Below, in pieces: positions 53,591 to 62,806 of a DNA stretch of 64,000 bases (positions within the stretch are counted from its first letter, which is position 1; each line of letters starts with the position of its first letter). The notes beneath the pieces were generated by a model. That model was given only the letters and a program-made list of their open reading frames with translations. It did not search any database and was not told where the DNA came from. Source of the DNA: Szabonella sp046295215. GTDB taxonomy: Bacteria; Pseudomonadota; Alphaproteobacteria; Rhodobacterales; Rhodobacteraceae. The DNA lies in contig JBKBNP010000023.1 of the NCBI GenBank assembly GCA_046295215.1, positions 4,015 to 68,014 on the forward strand. Reading direction: 5' to 3'. Both the position numbers and the translations under genes were made by a program.

Positions 53591-54606
53591 CCATGACCCG
53601 CAGCGTTCTGACCGTGATCCTGAACTGGCGCACCGCGCCCATGACACTGCGCGCCACCGGGGCCGCGCGTATCGCGATGGACGGCCTGCCGGGCGCCATC
53701 ACCATCGTCGACAATGACAGCGGCGACGGGTCGTTCGAGGCATTGGTGGCCGAGGTTTCGGCGCGCGGCTGGGACCGGGGCGAAACCCCGGTGCGCGTGC
53801 TGCAATCGGGGCGCAATGGCGGCTTTGGCGCGGGCAACAATGTGGGCATCCGGGCGGGTCTGCCGGGGGGCGCGCGGCCCGATTATGTCTATATCCTCAA
53901 TTCCGACGCCTTTCCCGAACCGGGCGCCATCCGCGCGCTTTACGACCGGCTGGAGGCACATCCCGGCACCGGCTTTGCGGGCAGTTTCATCAAGGGCGAG
54001 GATGGGGTGCCGCATCGCACCGCCTTCCGCTTCCCCTCCATCGCGTCGGAGTTCGAGGCGGCGGTTCGGTTCCGCCCGGTCTCGCGCCTGCTGCACCACC
54101 GCATCGTTGCCTTCCCGATCCCCGAGACGACCCAACCCGTCGACTGGCTGGCGGGGGCCAGCATGATGATGCGGCAGGATCTGCTGGACCGGATCGGGCT
54201 GTTCGATGAAACCTTCTTTCTTTACTTCGAGGAAACCGAGCTTTGTCGCCGTGTGGCCGATGCCGGGTTTGCCATCGATTATGTCCGGGACAGCGAGGTC
54301 GTGCATATCGGGTCGGTCTCGACCGGCATGAAGGTCTGGGCGCGGATGCCGCGCTACTGGTTCGACAGCCGGTTGCGTTACTTCATCAAGGTCCATGGCC
54401 GCGCCTATGCGGTGGCCGCCACCTGCGCGCTGATCGCGGGGGCTGCGCTGTGGCGCGCGCGTCTGTTGATCCAGCGCAAGGACAGGCAGGATCCCCCGAT
54501 GTTTCTCAGGGATCTGATCGCCCATTCCCTGCGGGCGGCTTTCCCGGGGGGCAGTGGACGGCCGGAAAACACCAAACGCGCCGAAACCCGGCGTGAAGGA
54601 GCCTGA
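53587..54606 (+). CDS. glycosyltransferase family 2 (rhamnosyltransferase-like) between PKS and NRPS
   Basis: The 339-residue protein has GT2 motifs: LTVILNWRTAPMTLR at the start, ITIVDNDSGDGSFEALV, GGFGAGNNVGIRAG, YVYILNSDAFPEPGAI (DXD-like NSD) and FEETELCRRVADAGFAIDYV. It most resembles WbbL-type rhamnosyltransferases. The start overlaps the PKS stop (ATGA), so it is translationally coupled and probably acts on the same product or on the polysaccharide. The ATG at 53593 is an alternative. Acceptor and donor are unknown. A stop codon and a short ribosome-binding region separate it from the NRPS. Confidence 0.88.
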   Translation: MTMTRSVLTVILNWRTAPMTLRATGAARIAMDGLPGAITIVDNDSGDGSFEALVAEVSARGWDRGETPVRVLQSGRNGGFGAGNNVGIRAGLPGGARPDYVYILNSDAFPEPGAIRALYDRLEAHPGTGFAGSFIKGEDGVPHRTAFRFPSIASEFEAAVRFRPVSRLLHHRIVAFPIPETTQPVDWLAGASMMMRQDLLDRIGLFDETFFLYFEETELCRRVADAGFAIDYVRDSEVVHIGSVSTGMKVWARMPRYWFDSRLRYFIKVHGRAYAVAATCALIAGAALWRARLLIQRKDRQDPPMFLRDLIAHSLRAAFPGGSGRPENTKRAETRREGA

Positions 54607-54607
54607 G

Positions 54608-57600
54608 ATGACCACGCTTTCCCTACTGCTGATCGGCAATGAATCCCTCACCATCCAATGCGGGGAAATGGCACTGGCGCGCGGGCACCGGATTGACGCC
54701 GTCGTGACCCGCAGCGCCGAGGTGCGGGGCTGGGCGTCGGGCCGCGCCCTGCGGGTTGTGGCGCAGGATCGCGACACCGGCGCGCGGCTCGGGGCGATTC
54801 CGGTGGACTGGCTCTTGTCGATCGCCAATCTCAACGTCATTCCCGAGGCGGTGCTGCATCTGGCGCGTATCGGCGCGGTTAATTTCCATGATGCCCCCCT
54901 GCCGCGCCATGCCGGGTTGAACGCGCCGGTCTGGGCGCTGCTGGAAGGCGAGGCGCAGCACGGCATCACCTGGCACCGCATGACCGGCGGGGTCGATGAA
55001 GGCGCGATCCTGGAACAGCGGATCTTCGACATCCGGCCCGATGACACGGCGCTGACGCTCAACAGCCGCTGCTTCGAAGCGGCGATCGACAGTTTCCCCG
55101 CGCTGCTGGACCATCTGGAAAACGGCGACCCCGAGGGTGTGCCGCAGGATCTGGCGCAGCGCAGCCTGCATCTGCGGTCGGACCGGCCTGCGGCGGCCGG
55201 TCGGCTCGACTTCACGGCACCCGCCGAGGCGGGGCTGCGGCTGGTGCGCGGGATGGATCATGGCACCTACCTCAACCCCTTGACCTGCGCCAAGATCGAG
55301 GCGGCGGGCCGGGTGCTGGCCGTGGGCAAGGCGGCTCTGGCGGAAGGGGAGGCCAGCCCCGGCACAGTGCTGGAGGCAACCGAGGCCGGGTTGGTCGTCG
55401 CCTGCGGGACCGGCGCGCTTCGGCTGTCCGGGCTGCGCGACATGGCCGGAGCTGCGGTCTGCCCGCGCAGTCTTGGCGTGGAGCCTCTGGCCTCCCCGGA
55501 TGCTGCCGAGGCCGCGCGCCTGACGAACGCGCTTGCATCTGTCGCCAATCACGAGGGCGCGCTGCGCCGCGCGCTGGCCGTGATGGACCCGGCCAGGATT
55601 GCGACCCCCGACACGCAGGGTGCCGCAGAGTGGCAGCGGCTGGACCTGCCGGGAAACCTTGCGGCAAAGGCCATCGGGGCGCTGCGGGCATCTGGACTGG
55701 TCGCGGCGGATCTGGCCCACACGACTGGCGCGGACCCGGCACCGGGATATGTCAGCCCCTGGTCGCCCTTGCGGGTCGCCGTGACAGGCGCCGGGGCGGA
55801 GGCACAGGCCGCCTTTGATGCCGCGCTGGAAACCGCGCATGCGCGGCCCGGTTTCGCCACCGACCTGCCCCTGCGCGACCCCGCCCTCGCCGGCCTGCGT
55901 ATGCCGCAGATCGCGCTGTCCGAGGCCGATGCGCCGCTGTCGGGCAGCGTGGTCACCCTGACGGCCCATGCGCTGCATTACGACCGCACCCGCCTGCCAC
56001 AGGCAGAGGCCGAGGCGATGGCCGCCCGCATCGCCACCTTCGCGGCGGCCTTCACGCCCGGGGCAGAGGTGGCAACCCTGCCCCTGCTGCCCCCCGACGA
56101 GGCCGAGGCGGTGCTGCACCGCCTGAACGCGACGCAAACCGACCATGACCGTGCCCTGACTGTGCATCGCGCCTTCGAGGCGCAGGTGGCCCGCACCCCG
56201 GAGGCGGTTGCACTGGTGTTCGAGGGCACGGCGCTGACCTATGCCGACCTCAACAGCCGCGCCAACCGGGCGGCGCATGTGCTGGCGGCCATGGGGGTGA
56301 GGCCGGGCACGCTGGTCGGGCTTTGCGTGACACGGTCGGTCGATCTCTTGGTCGGCGCGCTGGCGATCCAGAAGGCGGGCGGGGCCTATGTGCCCATGGA
56401 CCCGGCCTATCCCGCCGACCGCATCGCCCTTTACATCGAGGACAGCGCCGCCCCGGTGATCGTGATGCAATCCGCCCTCGCGCCCGGCCTGCCCACAGGC
56501 GGCGCGCAAGTGCTGGAGATTGACCGCGATCCCCGCCTGCGCGAAGCCCCCGGCTCCAACCCCGACAGCGGGGTCATGCCGGACGATCTGGCCTATATGA
56601 TCTACACCTCCGGCTCCACCGGGCGGCCCAAGGGCGTGATGGTTGAACATCGCAATGTCGCGAATTTCTTCACCGGGATGGATGCGCGGATCGGGGCGGA
56701 GGCCGGGGTCTGGCTGGCCGTCACCTCACTGTCCTTCGACATTTCGGTGCTGGAGCTGTTCTGGACGCTGGCGCGCGGCTTCAAGGTCGTGCTGTCCTCC
56801 GATGAAAACCGCGCGCTGGTGTCCTCGGGGCGGATTTCCTCAGGGCAGGGGATGGAATTCTCGCTCTATTACTGGGGCAATGACGATGGCGTCGGGCCAA
56901 AGAAATACGAGATGCTGCTGGAGGGCGCGAAATTTGCCGATGCCAATGGGTTTGTGGCTGTCTGGACGCCGGAACGGCATTTCCATGCCTTTGGCGGCCC
57001 CTATCCGAACCCTGCGGTGACGGGCGCTGCCGTGGCGGCGGTGACGAAAAACCTTGCCGTGCGGGCGGGCTCTTGCGTCGTGCCGCTGCACCACCCGGCC
57101 CGGATCGCCGAGGAATGGGCCGTGATCGACAACCTGACCGACGGGCGGGCGGGCATGGCCATCGCGTCGGGCTGGCAGCCCGAGGATTTCGTGCTGCGCC
57201 CCGAAAACACGCCCCCCGCAAACAAGGCCGCGATGTTCGCCGCCGCCGATCAGGTGCGAAGGCTCTGGCGCGGCGAGGGCGTGGAGTTTCCGAAAGCGGA
57301 CGGGTCAATGCTCACCGTGGTCACGCAGCCCCGCCCGGTGTCGAAGGAATTGCCGCTCTGGGTCACCACCGCAGGCAACCCCGAAACATGGCGCGAGGCG
57401 GGGACGCTGGGGGCCAATGTGCTGACGCATCTTCTGGGCCAGTCGATTGACGAGGTGGCGGGCAAGATCCGCATCTACCACGACGCGCTGCGTGCCGCAG
57501 GCCATGACCCGGCCACCCACAAGGTGACGCTGATGCTGCACACCTATGTCGGCCGCGACCGCGACACCGTGCGCCGCGTGGCCGAAGCGCCGATGAAGTC

Positions 57601-59191
57601 CTACCTCGCCGCCGCCGTGGGGCTGGTCAAGCAATACGCCTGGGCCTTTCCCGCCTTCAAGCGGCCGCAGGGCGTGTCCAATCCGATGGAGATCGACCTG
57701 CGGACCCTGTCGCCCGAGGAAAACGAGGCCATCCTCGATTTCGCCTTCCAGCGGTATTTCGAGGATTCAGGCCTCTTTGGCACGGTCGAGGATTGTCTGG
57801 ACCGGGTGGAAAGCCTGAAACGCATCGGCGTGGCGGAAGTCGCCTGCCTGATCGACTATGGTATCGCGCCCGAAAAGGTGATGGAGGGGCTTTATCCGCT
57901 GGCCGAGGTTCTGCGTCGCGCCAATGCGAGCGCCGGGCCGGAAGACGGAGACTGGTCTATCGCTGCCCAACTGATCCGCCACCGGGTCACGCATCTGCAA
58001 TGCACGCCCTCCATGGCGCGGATGATCGCGATGAATGACGACAGCCGCGCGGCGCTTGCGGGCGTGAAAACCCTGATGGTGGGCGGCGAGGCGCTGCCCT
58101 CGGCCCTCGTACGCGACCTGCAAGCGGCAACCCCGGCGCGTATCCTCAACATGTATGGCCCCACGGAAACAACGATCTGGTCCACAGTGGAGGAGGCGCA
58201 AGCGGGCGAGGGCGTGGTGAACATCGGCACCCCCATCGCCAATACCCAAGTCTATGTGCTGGACGAGGCGCTGCAACCCGTGCCCCCCGGCATCGCAGGC
58301 GAATTGTGGATCGGTGGCGAAGGCGTCACGCGCGGCTACTGGCAGCGCGAGGATCTGACGGCGGACCGGTTCCGCACCAACCCCTTCCATCCGGGGCGGA
58401 TGTATCGCACCGGCGATCTGGTGCGCCTGCGCCCCGATGGCAAGCTCGATTTCCTCGGTCGTGCAGACCATCAGGTGAAACTGCGCGGCTACCGGATCGA
58501 GCTGGGCGAGATCGAAACCGTGCTGGAGGCGCAACCCGGCGTGGCACAGGCCGTGGTCATGGCCCGGGAGGATGCCCCAAGTGATTTGCGGCTGGTGGCT
58601 TACCTTCGCGGCACGGCGACCGAGGCCGCCCTGCGCCCCGCACTGGCGGCGCTTTTGCCCGACCATATGGTGCCGCAGCATTTCGTGACTGTGGAAAGCT
58701 TCCCCCTGACCCCCAACCGCAAGGTGGACCGCAAGGCGCTGCCCGCCCCGTCGGCCACGCAGCCGGTTTCGGTGCCCGAAGAATTCGTGGCCCCGCAAGG
58801 CGTTGAAAGCCGGATTGCCGCGATCTGGTCGCGGATCCTCGGCGTGCCGAGAGTGGGGGCGAAGGACAATTTCTTTGCGCTTGGCGGGCACTCGCTGCTG
58901 GCGGTGCAGGCGCATCGGGAAATCCGGGCGGACCTGGGGGCTTCGGCGGCGCGGCTGTCGATCACCGACATCTTCCGCTTTCCCACGCTCTCGGCCCTTG
59001 CAGGCCATCTGGAAGGCGGAGGCAAACCCTTGCAGATCCGCCCTGTCGTGCCGCAACACATGACCGCCCCCCCGCCGCCTGCCGCCAACACGGCCCCGGT
59101 GGCGAGCGTTTCGGACAGGGCAGATGCGCGGGCCGATGCGATGGCACGGCGGCGCGCGATGCGGGCAGGGCGGACCGGGGTGGATGCCTGA
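54608..59191 (+). CDS. NRPS initiation module: formyltransferase, remnant C, adenylation with embedded luciferase-like monooxygenase, PCP
   Basis: The 1527-residue protein has: a formyltransferase domain (about 1-290) with the triad N92, H94, D130 at methionyl-tRNA formyltransferase spacing; about 200 residues resembling the tail of a condensation domain without HHxxxDG; an adenylation domain from about 490 (YTSGSTGRPKG near 666, FDISVLELFW at 711); a luciferase-like (LLM) flavin monooxygenase of about 355 residues inserted at 749-1105 between motifs A4 and A5; A resumption (MYGPTETT near 1183, NRKVDRK); and a PCP with GGHSL (S1429). Aligning pocket positions by eye gives D711, I712, L715, Q1131, M1157, G1159, M1182, I1190, W1191, K1372, close to glycine codes. 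No TE is present. It is suited to starting a chain that the PKS extends. GGAG precedes the start at 54608. Confidence 0.9.
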   Translation: MTTLSLLLIGNESLTIQCGEMALARGHRIDAVVTRSAEVRGWASGRALRVVAQDRDTGARLGAIPVDWLLSIANLNVIPEAVLHLARIGAVNFHDAPLPRHAGLNAPVWALLEGEAQHGITWHRMTGGVDEGAILEQRIFDIRPDDTALTLNSRCFEAAIDSFPALLDHLENGDPEGVPQDLAQRSLHLRSDRPAAAGRLDFTAPAEAGLRLVRGMDHGTYLNPLTCAKIEAAGRVLAVGKAALAEGEASPGTVLEATEAGLVVACGTGALRLSGLRDMAGAAVCPRSLGVEPLASPDAAEAARLTNALASVANHEGALRRALAVMDPARIATPDTQGAAEWQRLDLPGNLAAKAIGALRASGLVAADLAHTTGADPAPGYVSPWSPLRVAVTGAGAEAQAAFDAALETAHARPGFATDLPLRDPALAGLRMPQIALSEADAPLSGSVVTLTAHALHYDRTRLPQAEAEAMAARIATFAAAFTPGAEVATLPLLPPDEAEAVLHRLNATQTDHDRALTVHRAFEAQVARTPEAVALVFEGTALTYADLNSRANRAAHVLAAMGVRPGTLVGLCVTRSVDLLVGALAIQKAGGAYVPMDPAYPADRIALYIEDSAAPVIVMQSALAPGLPTGGAQVLEIDRDPRLREAPGSNPDSGVMPDDLAYMIYTSGSTGRPKGVMVEHRNVANFFTGMDARIGAEAGVWLAVTSLSFDISVLELFWTLARGFKVVLSSDENRALVSSGRISSGQGMEFSLYYWGNDDGVGPKKYEMLLEGAKFADANGFVAVWTPERHFHAFGGPYPNPAVTGAAVAAVTKNLAVRAGSCVVPLHHPARIAEEWAVIDNLTDGRAGMAIASGWQPEDFVLRPENTPPANKAAMFAAADQVRRLWRGEGVEFPKADGSMLTVVTQPRPVSKELPLWVTTAGNPETWREAGTLGANVLTHLLGQSIDEVAGKIRIYHDALRAAGHDPATHKVTLMLHTYVGRDRDTVRRVAEAPMKSYLAAAVGLVKQYAWAFPAFKRPQGVSNPMEIDLRTLSPEENEAILDFAFQRYFEDSGLFGTVEDCLDRVESLKRIGVAEVACLIDYGIAPEKVMEGLYPLAEVLRRANASAGPEDGDWSIAAQLIRHRVTHLQCTPSMARMIAMNDDSRAALAGVKTLMVGGEALPSALVRDLQAATPARILNMYGPTETTIWSTVEEAQAGEGVVNIGTPIANTQVYVLDEALQPVPPGIAGELWIGGEGVTRGYWQREDLTADRFRTNPFHPGRMYRTGDLVRLRPDGKLDFLGRADHQVKLRGYRIELGEIETVLEAQPGVAQAVVMAREDAPSDLRLVAYLRGTATEAALRPALAALLPDHMVPQHFVTVESFPLTPNRKVDRKALPAPSATQPVSVPEEFVAPQGVESRIAAIWSRILGVPRVGAKDNFFALGGHSLLAVQAHREIRADLGASAARLSITDIFRFPTLSALAGHLEGGGKPLQIRPVVPQHMTAPPPPAANTAPVASVSDRADARADAMARRRAMRAGRTGVDA

Positions 59192-59834
59192 CCTTGCTGC
59201 CCTTGCGGCAGCCGTCTGCGTGCTGCTGCCCGAGGGCTGCGGCTGTGCTGCTGCCGATCCCCGCACTCCGCCGGACGGTCTGCTGCCCGGAGAGGCGATC
59301 ACCGGCACGGACAAGCGTTTGCGCGAATATGCCGCCGGGCGCCGGGCGGCGCGGCAGGCGATGGCGCGGATCGGTCTGCCGCCTGCCGCGATACCGATGG
59401 GGCTCGACCGGGCGCCGGTCTGGCCTGCCGGGCTGTCAGGCTCGATCACCCACAGCGCGACGGCCTGTCTGGCGGCTGTTGCCGCGCGCCCCTTGCTGAT
59501 CGGTCTGGATCTGGAACCGGATACCGACCTGCCTGCCGACCTGTGGCAAACGGTCCTGCGCCCTGAGGAAATCGCGCGGCTTCGCGGCGACGGACGGCAG
59601 GCGATGGTGGTGTTTTCCGCCAAGGAGGCCGCCTACAAGGCGCAATTCCCGCGCTCGCGCAGCCTCTTTGACTTTCACACGCTGGAGGTCATGCTGTCGG
59701 GTGGCCGGTTCACCGCCATCTTCCGTGACGCCGTTCCCGGCTTTGCACCTGCAACCCGGCTGGAGGGGCGGATCACCCGCGCCGAGGGGCATATCCTGAC
59801 GCTTGTGGCCGCAACCTACCCCATGACTGCCTGA
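59184..59834 (+). CDS. 4'-phosphopantetheinyl transferase (EntD/Sfp-type)
   Basis: The 216-residue protein has the PPTase motifs: GSITHSATACLAAV near 90, the metal-binding IGLDLEPDTDLP near 110 and FSAKEAAYKAQFP near 150. It loads phosphopantetheine on the ACP serine (S1788 of the PKS) and the PCP serine (S1429 of the NRPS). The start at 59184 overlaps the NRPS end by eight bases, tying its expression to the assembly line. An in-frame ATG at 59124 would overlap the NRPS by 68 bases. It is the last gene of the run and overlaps convergently the end of azlD. Confidence 0.94.
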   Translation: MPDLAALAAAVCVLLPEGCGCAAADPRTPPDGLLPGEAITGTDKRLREYAAGRRAARQAMARIGLPPAAIPMGLDRAPVWPAGLSGSITHSATACLAAVAARPLLIGLDLEPDTDLPADLWQTVLRPEEIARLRGDGRQAMVVFSAKEAAYKAQFPRSRSLFDFHTLEVMLSGGRFTAIFRDAVPGFAPATRLEGRITRAEGHILTLVAATYPMTA

Positions 59835-60139
59835 AGCAGCCAAAGCGCGCCCATCCCCGCCACAAGGGCCGCGATCACCCCGAATCGCCAGCCCGCATAA
59901 AGCGCCGCCGCCGCCGCGATCAGCCGCAGCGGGTCCGCCACGCCCCCGGTCGCGGCAGGCCACAGCACCATCGGCACCACCATCGCGGGCAGCACGCCGA
60001 CGCCGACATAGCGCAGATGCACCAGCAACCAGTCCGGCAATTCCCGCCCGCCCAGAAGGCCCAGAAAGGAAAACCGGATCAGCCAGGTGAAAATCCCCAG
60101 AAGGATCGTGACCAGCCAGAATGTCTCGTCTGGAATCAT
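59816..60139 (-). CDS. azlD: AzlD-family branched-chain amino acid export subunit
   Basis: The 107-residue protein has about four hydrophobic segments (WLVTILLGIFTWLIRFSFLG; YVGVGVLPAMVVPMVL), the length and pattern of AzlD proteins. These partner AzlC, and such pairs export branched-chain amino acids or related compounds. The start overlaps the AzlC stop as ATGA. The 3' end overlaps the PPTase gene by 19 bp on the other strand. It is an inner-membrane protein. Confidence 0.88.
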   Translation of the reverse strand: MIPDETFWLVTILLGIFTWLIRFSFLGLLGGRELPDWLLVHLRYVGVGVLPAMVVPMVLWPAATGGVADPLRLIAAAAALYAGWRFGVIAALVAGMGALWLLQAVMG

Positions 60140-60855
60140 CGCCTGCCCCCTCCGGTGCGGCGACGCTGCCAGAATTCCACCTGTGCCGCCGCAAGGATCG
60201 CGGCCACCGCTGCCAGGATCACGCCGAAATTCCACGGCACGGACTGGAACAGCAAGGAGGCCACCACGGAAACGAAAGCCCCGACAATATGCGCCGCCGA
60301 CCGCAACATCGGCGCCACCAGCGCGATGAAACAGACCGGCACGGCGAAATCGGCAGACAGTTCCGGCGGGATCGCCTGCCCCAGCAACGCCCCCAGAAAG
60401 GTGAACAGATACCATGGGATACAGACCACGGTGATGGAGCCGAAATAATAGGCGATCTTCTCGGCCAGCGGCATGTCGGGTTCGACATCGAACTTGTTTG
60501 CGGCCACCGCATAGGTCTGGTCGACCATGACATAGGCCATCAGCATCCGCATCCGCATCGGGGCTGCCCCCAGATGCGGCACAAGGGCCGCCGAATACAT
60601 CGCCATGCGCAGGTTCACCGCCAATGAGGCCAGCAGCACCACAAAGACCGGCGCCTGATCCGACAGAAGGCTCAGTGCCGTGAATTGCGAGGCCCCGGCG
60701 ATGACCATGGCCGACATGGCGACAACCTGAAGAATATCGAGCCCCGCATCCCGCGCCACCACCCCGAACAGCGTGGAGAAGGGAATCACGATGACGATGA
60801 ACGGGCTGCAATCGCGAAAGCCCTGCCAGAAAGCCTGACGCTGGTGGCTGCTCAC
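60136..60855 (-). CDS. azlC: AzlC-family branched-chain amino acid exporter
   Basis: The 239-residue membrane protein begins at a GTG (60855) and shows AzlC motifs: AFWQGFRDCSPFIVIVIPFS at the N-terminus, MVIAGASQFTALSLLSDQAP near 50, and AVNLRMAMYSAALVPHLG near 75. About six membrane segments follow. It pairs with AzlD. No good ATG start lies near the N-terminus, so the GTG start carries some doubt. It is divergent from the IlvD/Edd dehydratase with a TGGTATACCA palindrome in between, so it could share that regulator. A role in exporting amino acids or a small amino-acid product is inferred. Confidence 0.85.
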   Translation of the reverse strand: MSSHQRQAFWQGFRDCSPFIVIVIPFSTLFGVVARDAGLDILQVVAMSAMVIAGASQFTALSLLSDQAPVFVVLLASLAVNLRMAMYSAALVPHLGAAPMRMRMLMAYVMVDQTYAVAANKFDVEPDMPLAEKIAYYFGSITVVCIPWYLFTFLGALLGQAIPPELSADFAVPVCFIALVAPMLRSAAHIVGAFVSVVASLLFQSVPWNFGVILAAVAAILAAAQVEFWQRRRTGGGRR

Positions 60856-60950
60856 GACCGGCCCTGCCGCGGTGCAATGCCAGGATCGGGGCGGGTCGCG
60901 CGGAACCAAAGGTGCATGATTTCCAAAACTGCCGTTTTTCTGTTGCGATT

Positions 60951-60960
60951 TGGTATACCA
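60951..60960. promoter_or_regulatory. perfect palindrome TGGTATACCA, GntR-type operator candidate (site 2)
   Basis: This palindrome is identical to that at 37440-37449, with T-rich and A-rich flanks. It is 55 bp before the dehydratase start and about 95 bp before azlC on the other strand. Two identical palindromes at the promoters of two sugar-acid dehydratase genes support a common regulator; no GntR gene is seen in the window. Confidence 0.55.
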
Positions 60961-61014
60961 AAACGCAATATGCAGGCAGAGTGCAATCCCAATCCAACAG
61001 CCGGAAGCCAAAAC

Positions 61015-62796
61015 ATGTCCGATACGCGCGCCAACAGGAAATACCGCTCTCAGGAATGGTTCGACAACCCGAACAATCCGGGCATGACCGCCCTCTATAT
61101 GGAGCGGTATCTGAACCAGGAATACACGCGCGGCGAATTGCAGGGTGAACGCCCGATCATCGGCATCGCGCAGACCGGCAGTGACATCGCACCTTGCAAC
61201 AAGATCCATGTGTTCCTGATGGACCGCATCAAGGCCGGCATCCGCGATGCGGGCGGCGTGCCGATGGAATTTCCGGTCCACCCGATTCAGGAAACCGGCA
61301 AGCGGCCAACGGCGGCGCTTGACCGCAACCTTGCCTATCTGAGCCTTGTCGAGGTTCTGCACGGCTATCCGATCGACGGCGTGGTGCTGACCACGGGCTG
61401 CGACAAGACCACGCCCGCGATGCTTATGGGGGCCGCCACGGCGGATCTTCCGGCCATCGCGCTCAATGGCGGGCCGATGCTGGATGGCTGGTGGAACGGG
61501 CGGCTCGTCGGGTCGGGCACCGTGGTCTGGGAAAGCCGCCGTCTGCTGTCGGAAGGCAAGATCGACGTCGAGGAATTCATGTCCCGCGTTGCGGCCTCTG
61601 CCCCCAGCCTCGGGCATTGCAATTCCATGGGCACGGCCAGCACGATGAACGCCATGGCCGAGGCTTTGGGCATGAGCCTTACCTCTTGCTCCGCCATCCC
61701 GGCGCCCTTCCGGGAACGCATGAACATGGCCTATGAAACTGGCCGCCGCATCGTTGCCATGGTGGACGAGGATCTGAAACCCTCTGACATCCTGACGCGC
61801 GAGGCGTTTGAAAACGCGATCATTGTGAACTCCGCCATCGGCGGGTCGACCAATGCGCCGCCGCACCTTCAGGCCGTCGCCCGCCATGCCGGTGTCGATC
61901 TGCATGTGACCGACTGGCAAAAAGTCGGCTTCGAGGTGCCGCTGCTGGTGAACATGCAGCCTGCGGGCAAATATCTGGGCGAATCCTTCTACCGCGCGGG
62001 CGGCGTTCCGGCGGTGATGGGTGAACTCATCGCCTCGGGCCGTCTGCATGGGGGTGCGTTGACCGTGACCGGCAAGACCATGTCCGAGAACCTGACCGGT
62101 TGGGCCAGCCGCGATACCGAGGTCATCAAGACCTGCGCCGAACCCATGCGGCAGAATGCGGGCTTCCTCGTGCTGTCGGGCAATCTGTTCGAGAGCGCCC
62201 TGATGAAAACCTCGGTGATCTCGGATGATTTCCGCAGCCGCTTCCTGTCTGACCCGGGCAAGTTAGGCATCTACGAGGCGCGCGCCATCGTGTTCGAGGG
62301 GCCGGAGGACTACCATGACCGGATCAACGACCCGGGCCTTGCGATCAATGAAAATGACATCCTGTTCATTCGCGGCGTCGGCTGTGTCGGCTATCCCGGC
62401 TCGGCCGAGGTGGTCAACATGCAGCCGCCGGACGCGCTGATCCGGGCCGGGATCAACCACCTGCCCACGGTGGGCGACGGGCGGCAGTCGGGCACGTCTG
62501 AGAGCCCCTCGATCCTCAATGCCTCGCCGGAATCGGTGGTCGGCGGCGGGCTCGCCTATCTGAAAACCGGCGACCGCGTGCGGCTCAACCTGAATGAAAG
62601 CACCCTGAACGCGCTGGTGGACGATGCCGAATGGCAGGCCCGCAAGGATGCCTGGACCGCGCCCGAAATGACGCATCAGACGCCCTGGCAGGAGATCTAC
62701 CGCAAGAATGTGGGGCAGCTTGCCGATGGCGGCTGTCTGGAGCTTGCGACCGCCTATCAGAAGGTCTGCCGCACCCTGCCTCGCGACAACCACTGA
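61015..62796 (+). CDS. IlvD/Edd-family sugar-acid dehydratase (xylonate/arabinonate/galactonate-type)
   Basis: The 593-residue protein belongs to the iron-sulfur dehydratases. Cysteine ligands are seen in the classic segments TGCDKTTPAM near residue 128 and LGHCNSMGTASTMNAMAEAL near 200, with a third likely near APCNKIH. NSAIGGSTNAP near 280 and VGDGRQSGTSESPSILNASP near 487 bind substrate. The length and the N-terminus (KYRSQEWFDNPNNPGMTALY) match sugar-acid dehydratases (xylonate, arabinonate, galactonate) rather than IlvD. It removes water from a sugar acid to give a 2-keto-3-deoxy acid. The start at 61015 follows CCGGAAG. An SDR gene lies 81 bp downstream on the same strand, and a hairpin separates the two. 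Confidence 0.9.
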   Translation: MSDTRANRKYRSQEWFDNPNNPGMTALYMERYLNQEYTRGELQGERPIIGIAQTGSDIAPCNKIHVFLMDRIKAGIRDAGGVPMEFPVHPIQETGKRPTAALDRNLAYLSLVEVLHGYPIDGVVLTTGCDKTTPAMLMGAATADLPAIALNGGPMLDGWWNGRLVGSGTVVWESRRLLSEGKIDVEEFMSRVAASAPSLGHCNSMGTASTMNAMAEALGMSLTSCSAIPAPFRERMNMAYETGRRIVAMVDEDLKPSDILTREAFENAIIVNSAIGGSTNAPPHLQAVARHAGVDLHVTDWQKVGFEVPLLVNMQPAGKYLGESFYRAGGVPAVMGELIASGRLHGGALTVTGKTMSENLTGWASRDTEVIKTCAEPMRQNAGFLVLSGNLFESALMKTSVISDDFRSRFLSDPGKLGIYEARAIVFEGPEDYHDRINDPGLAINENDILFIRGVGCVGYPGSAEVVNMQPPDALIRAGINHLPTVGDGRQSGTSESPSILNASPESVVGGGLAYLKTGDRVRLNLNESTLNALVDDAEWQARKDAWTAPEMTHQTPWQEIYRKNVGQLADGGCLELATAYQKVCRTLPRDNH

Positions 62797-62806
62797 ACCA
62801 TTCATC

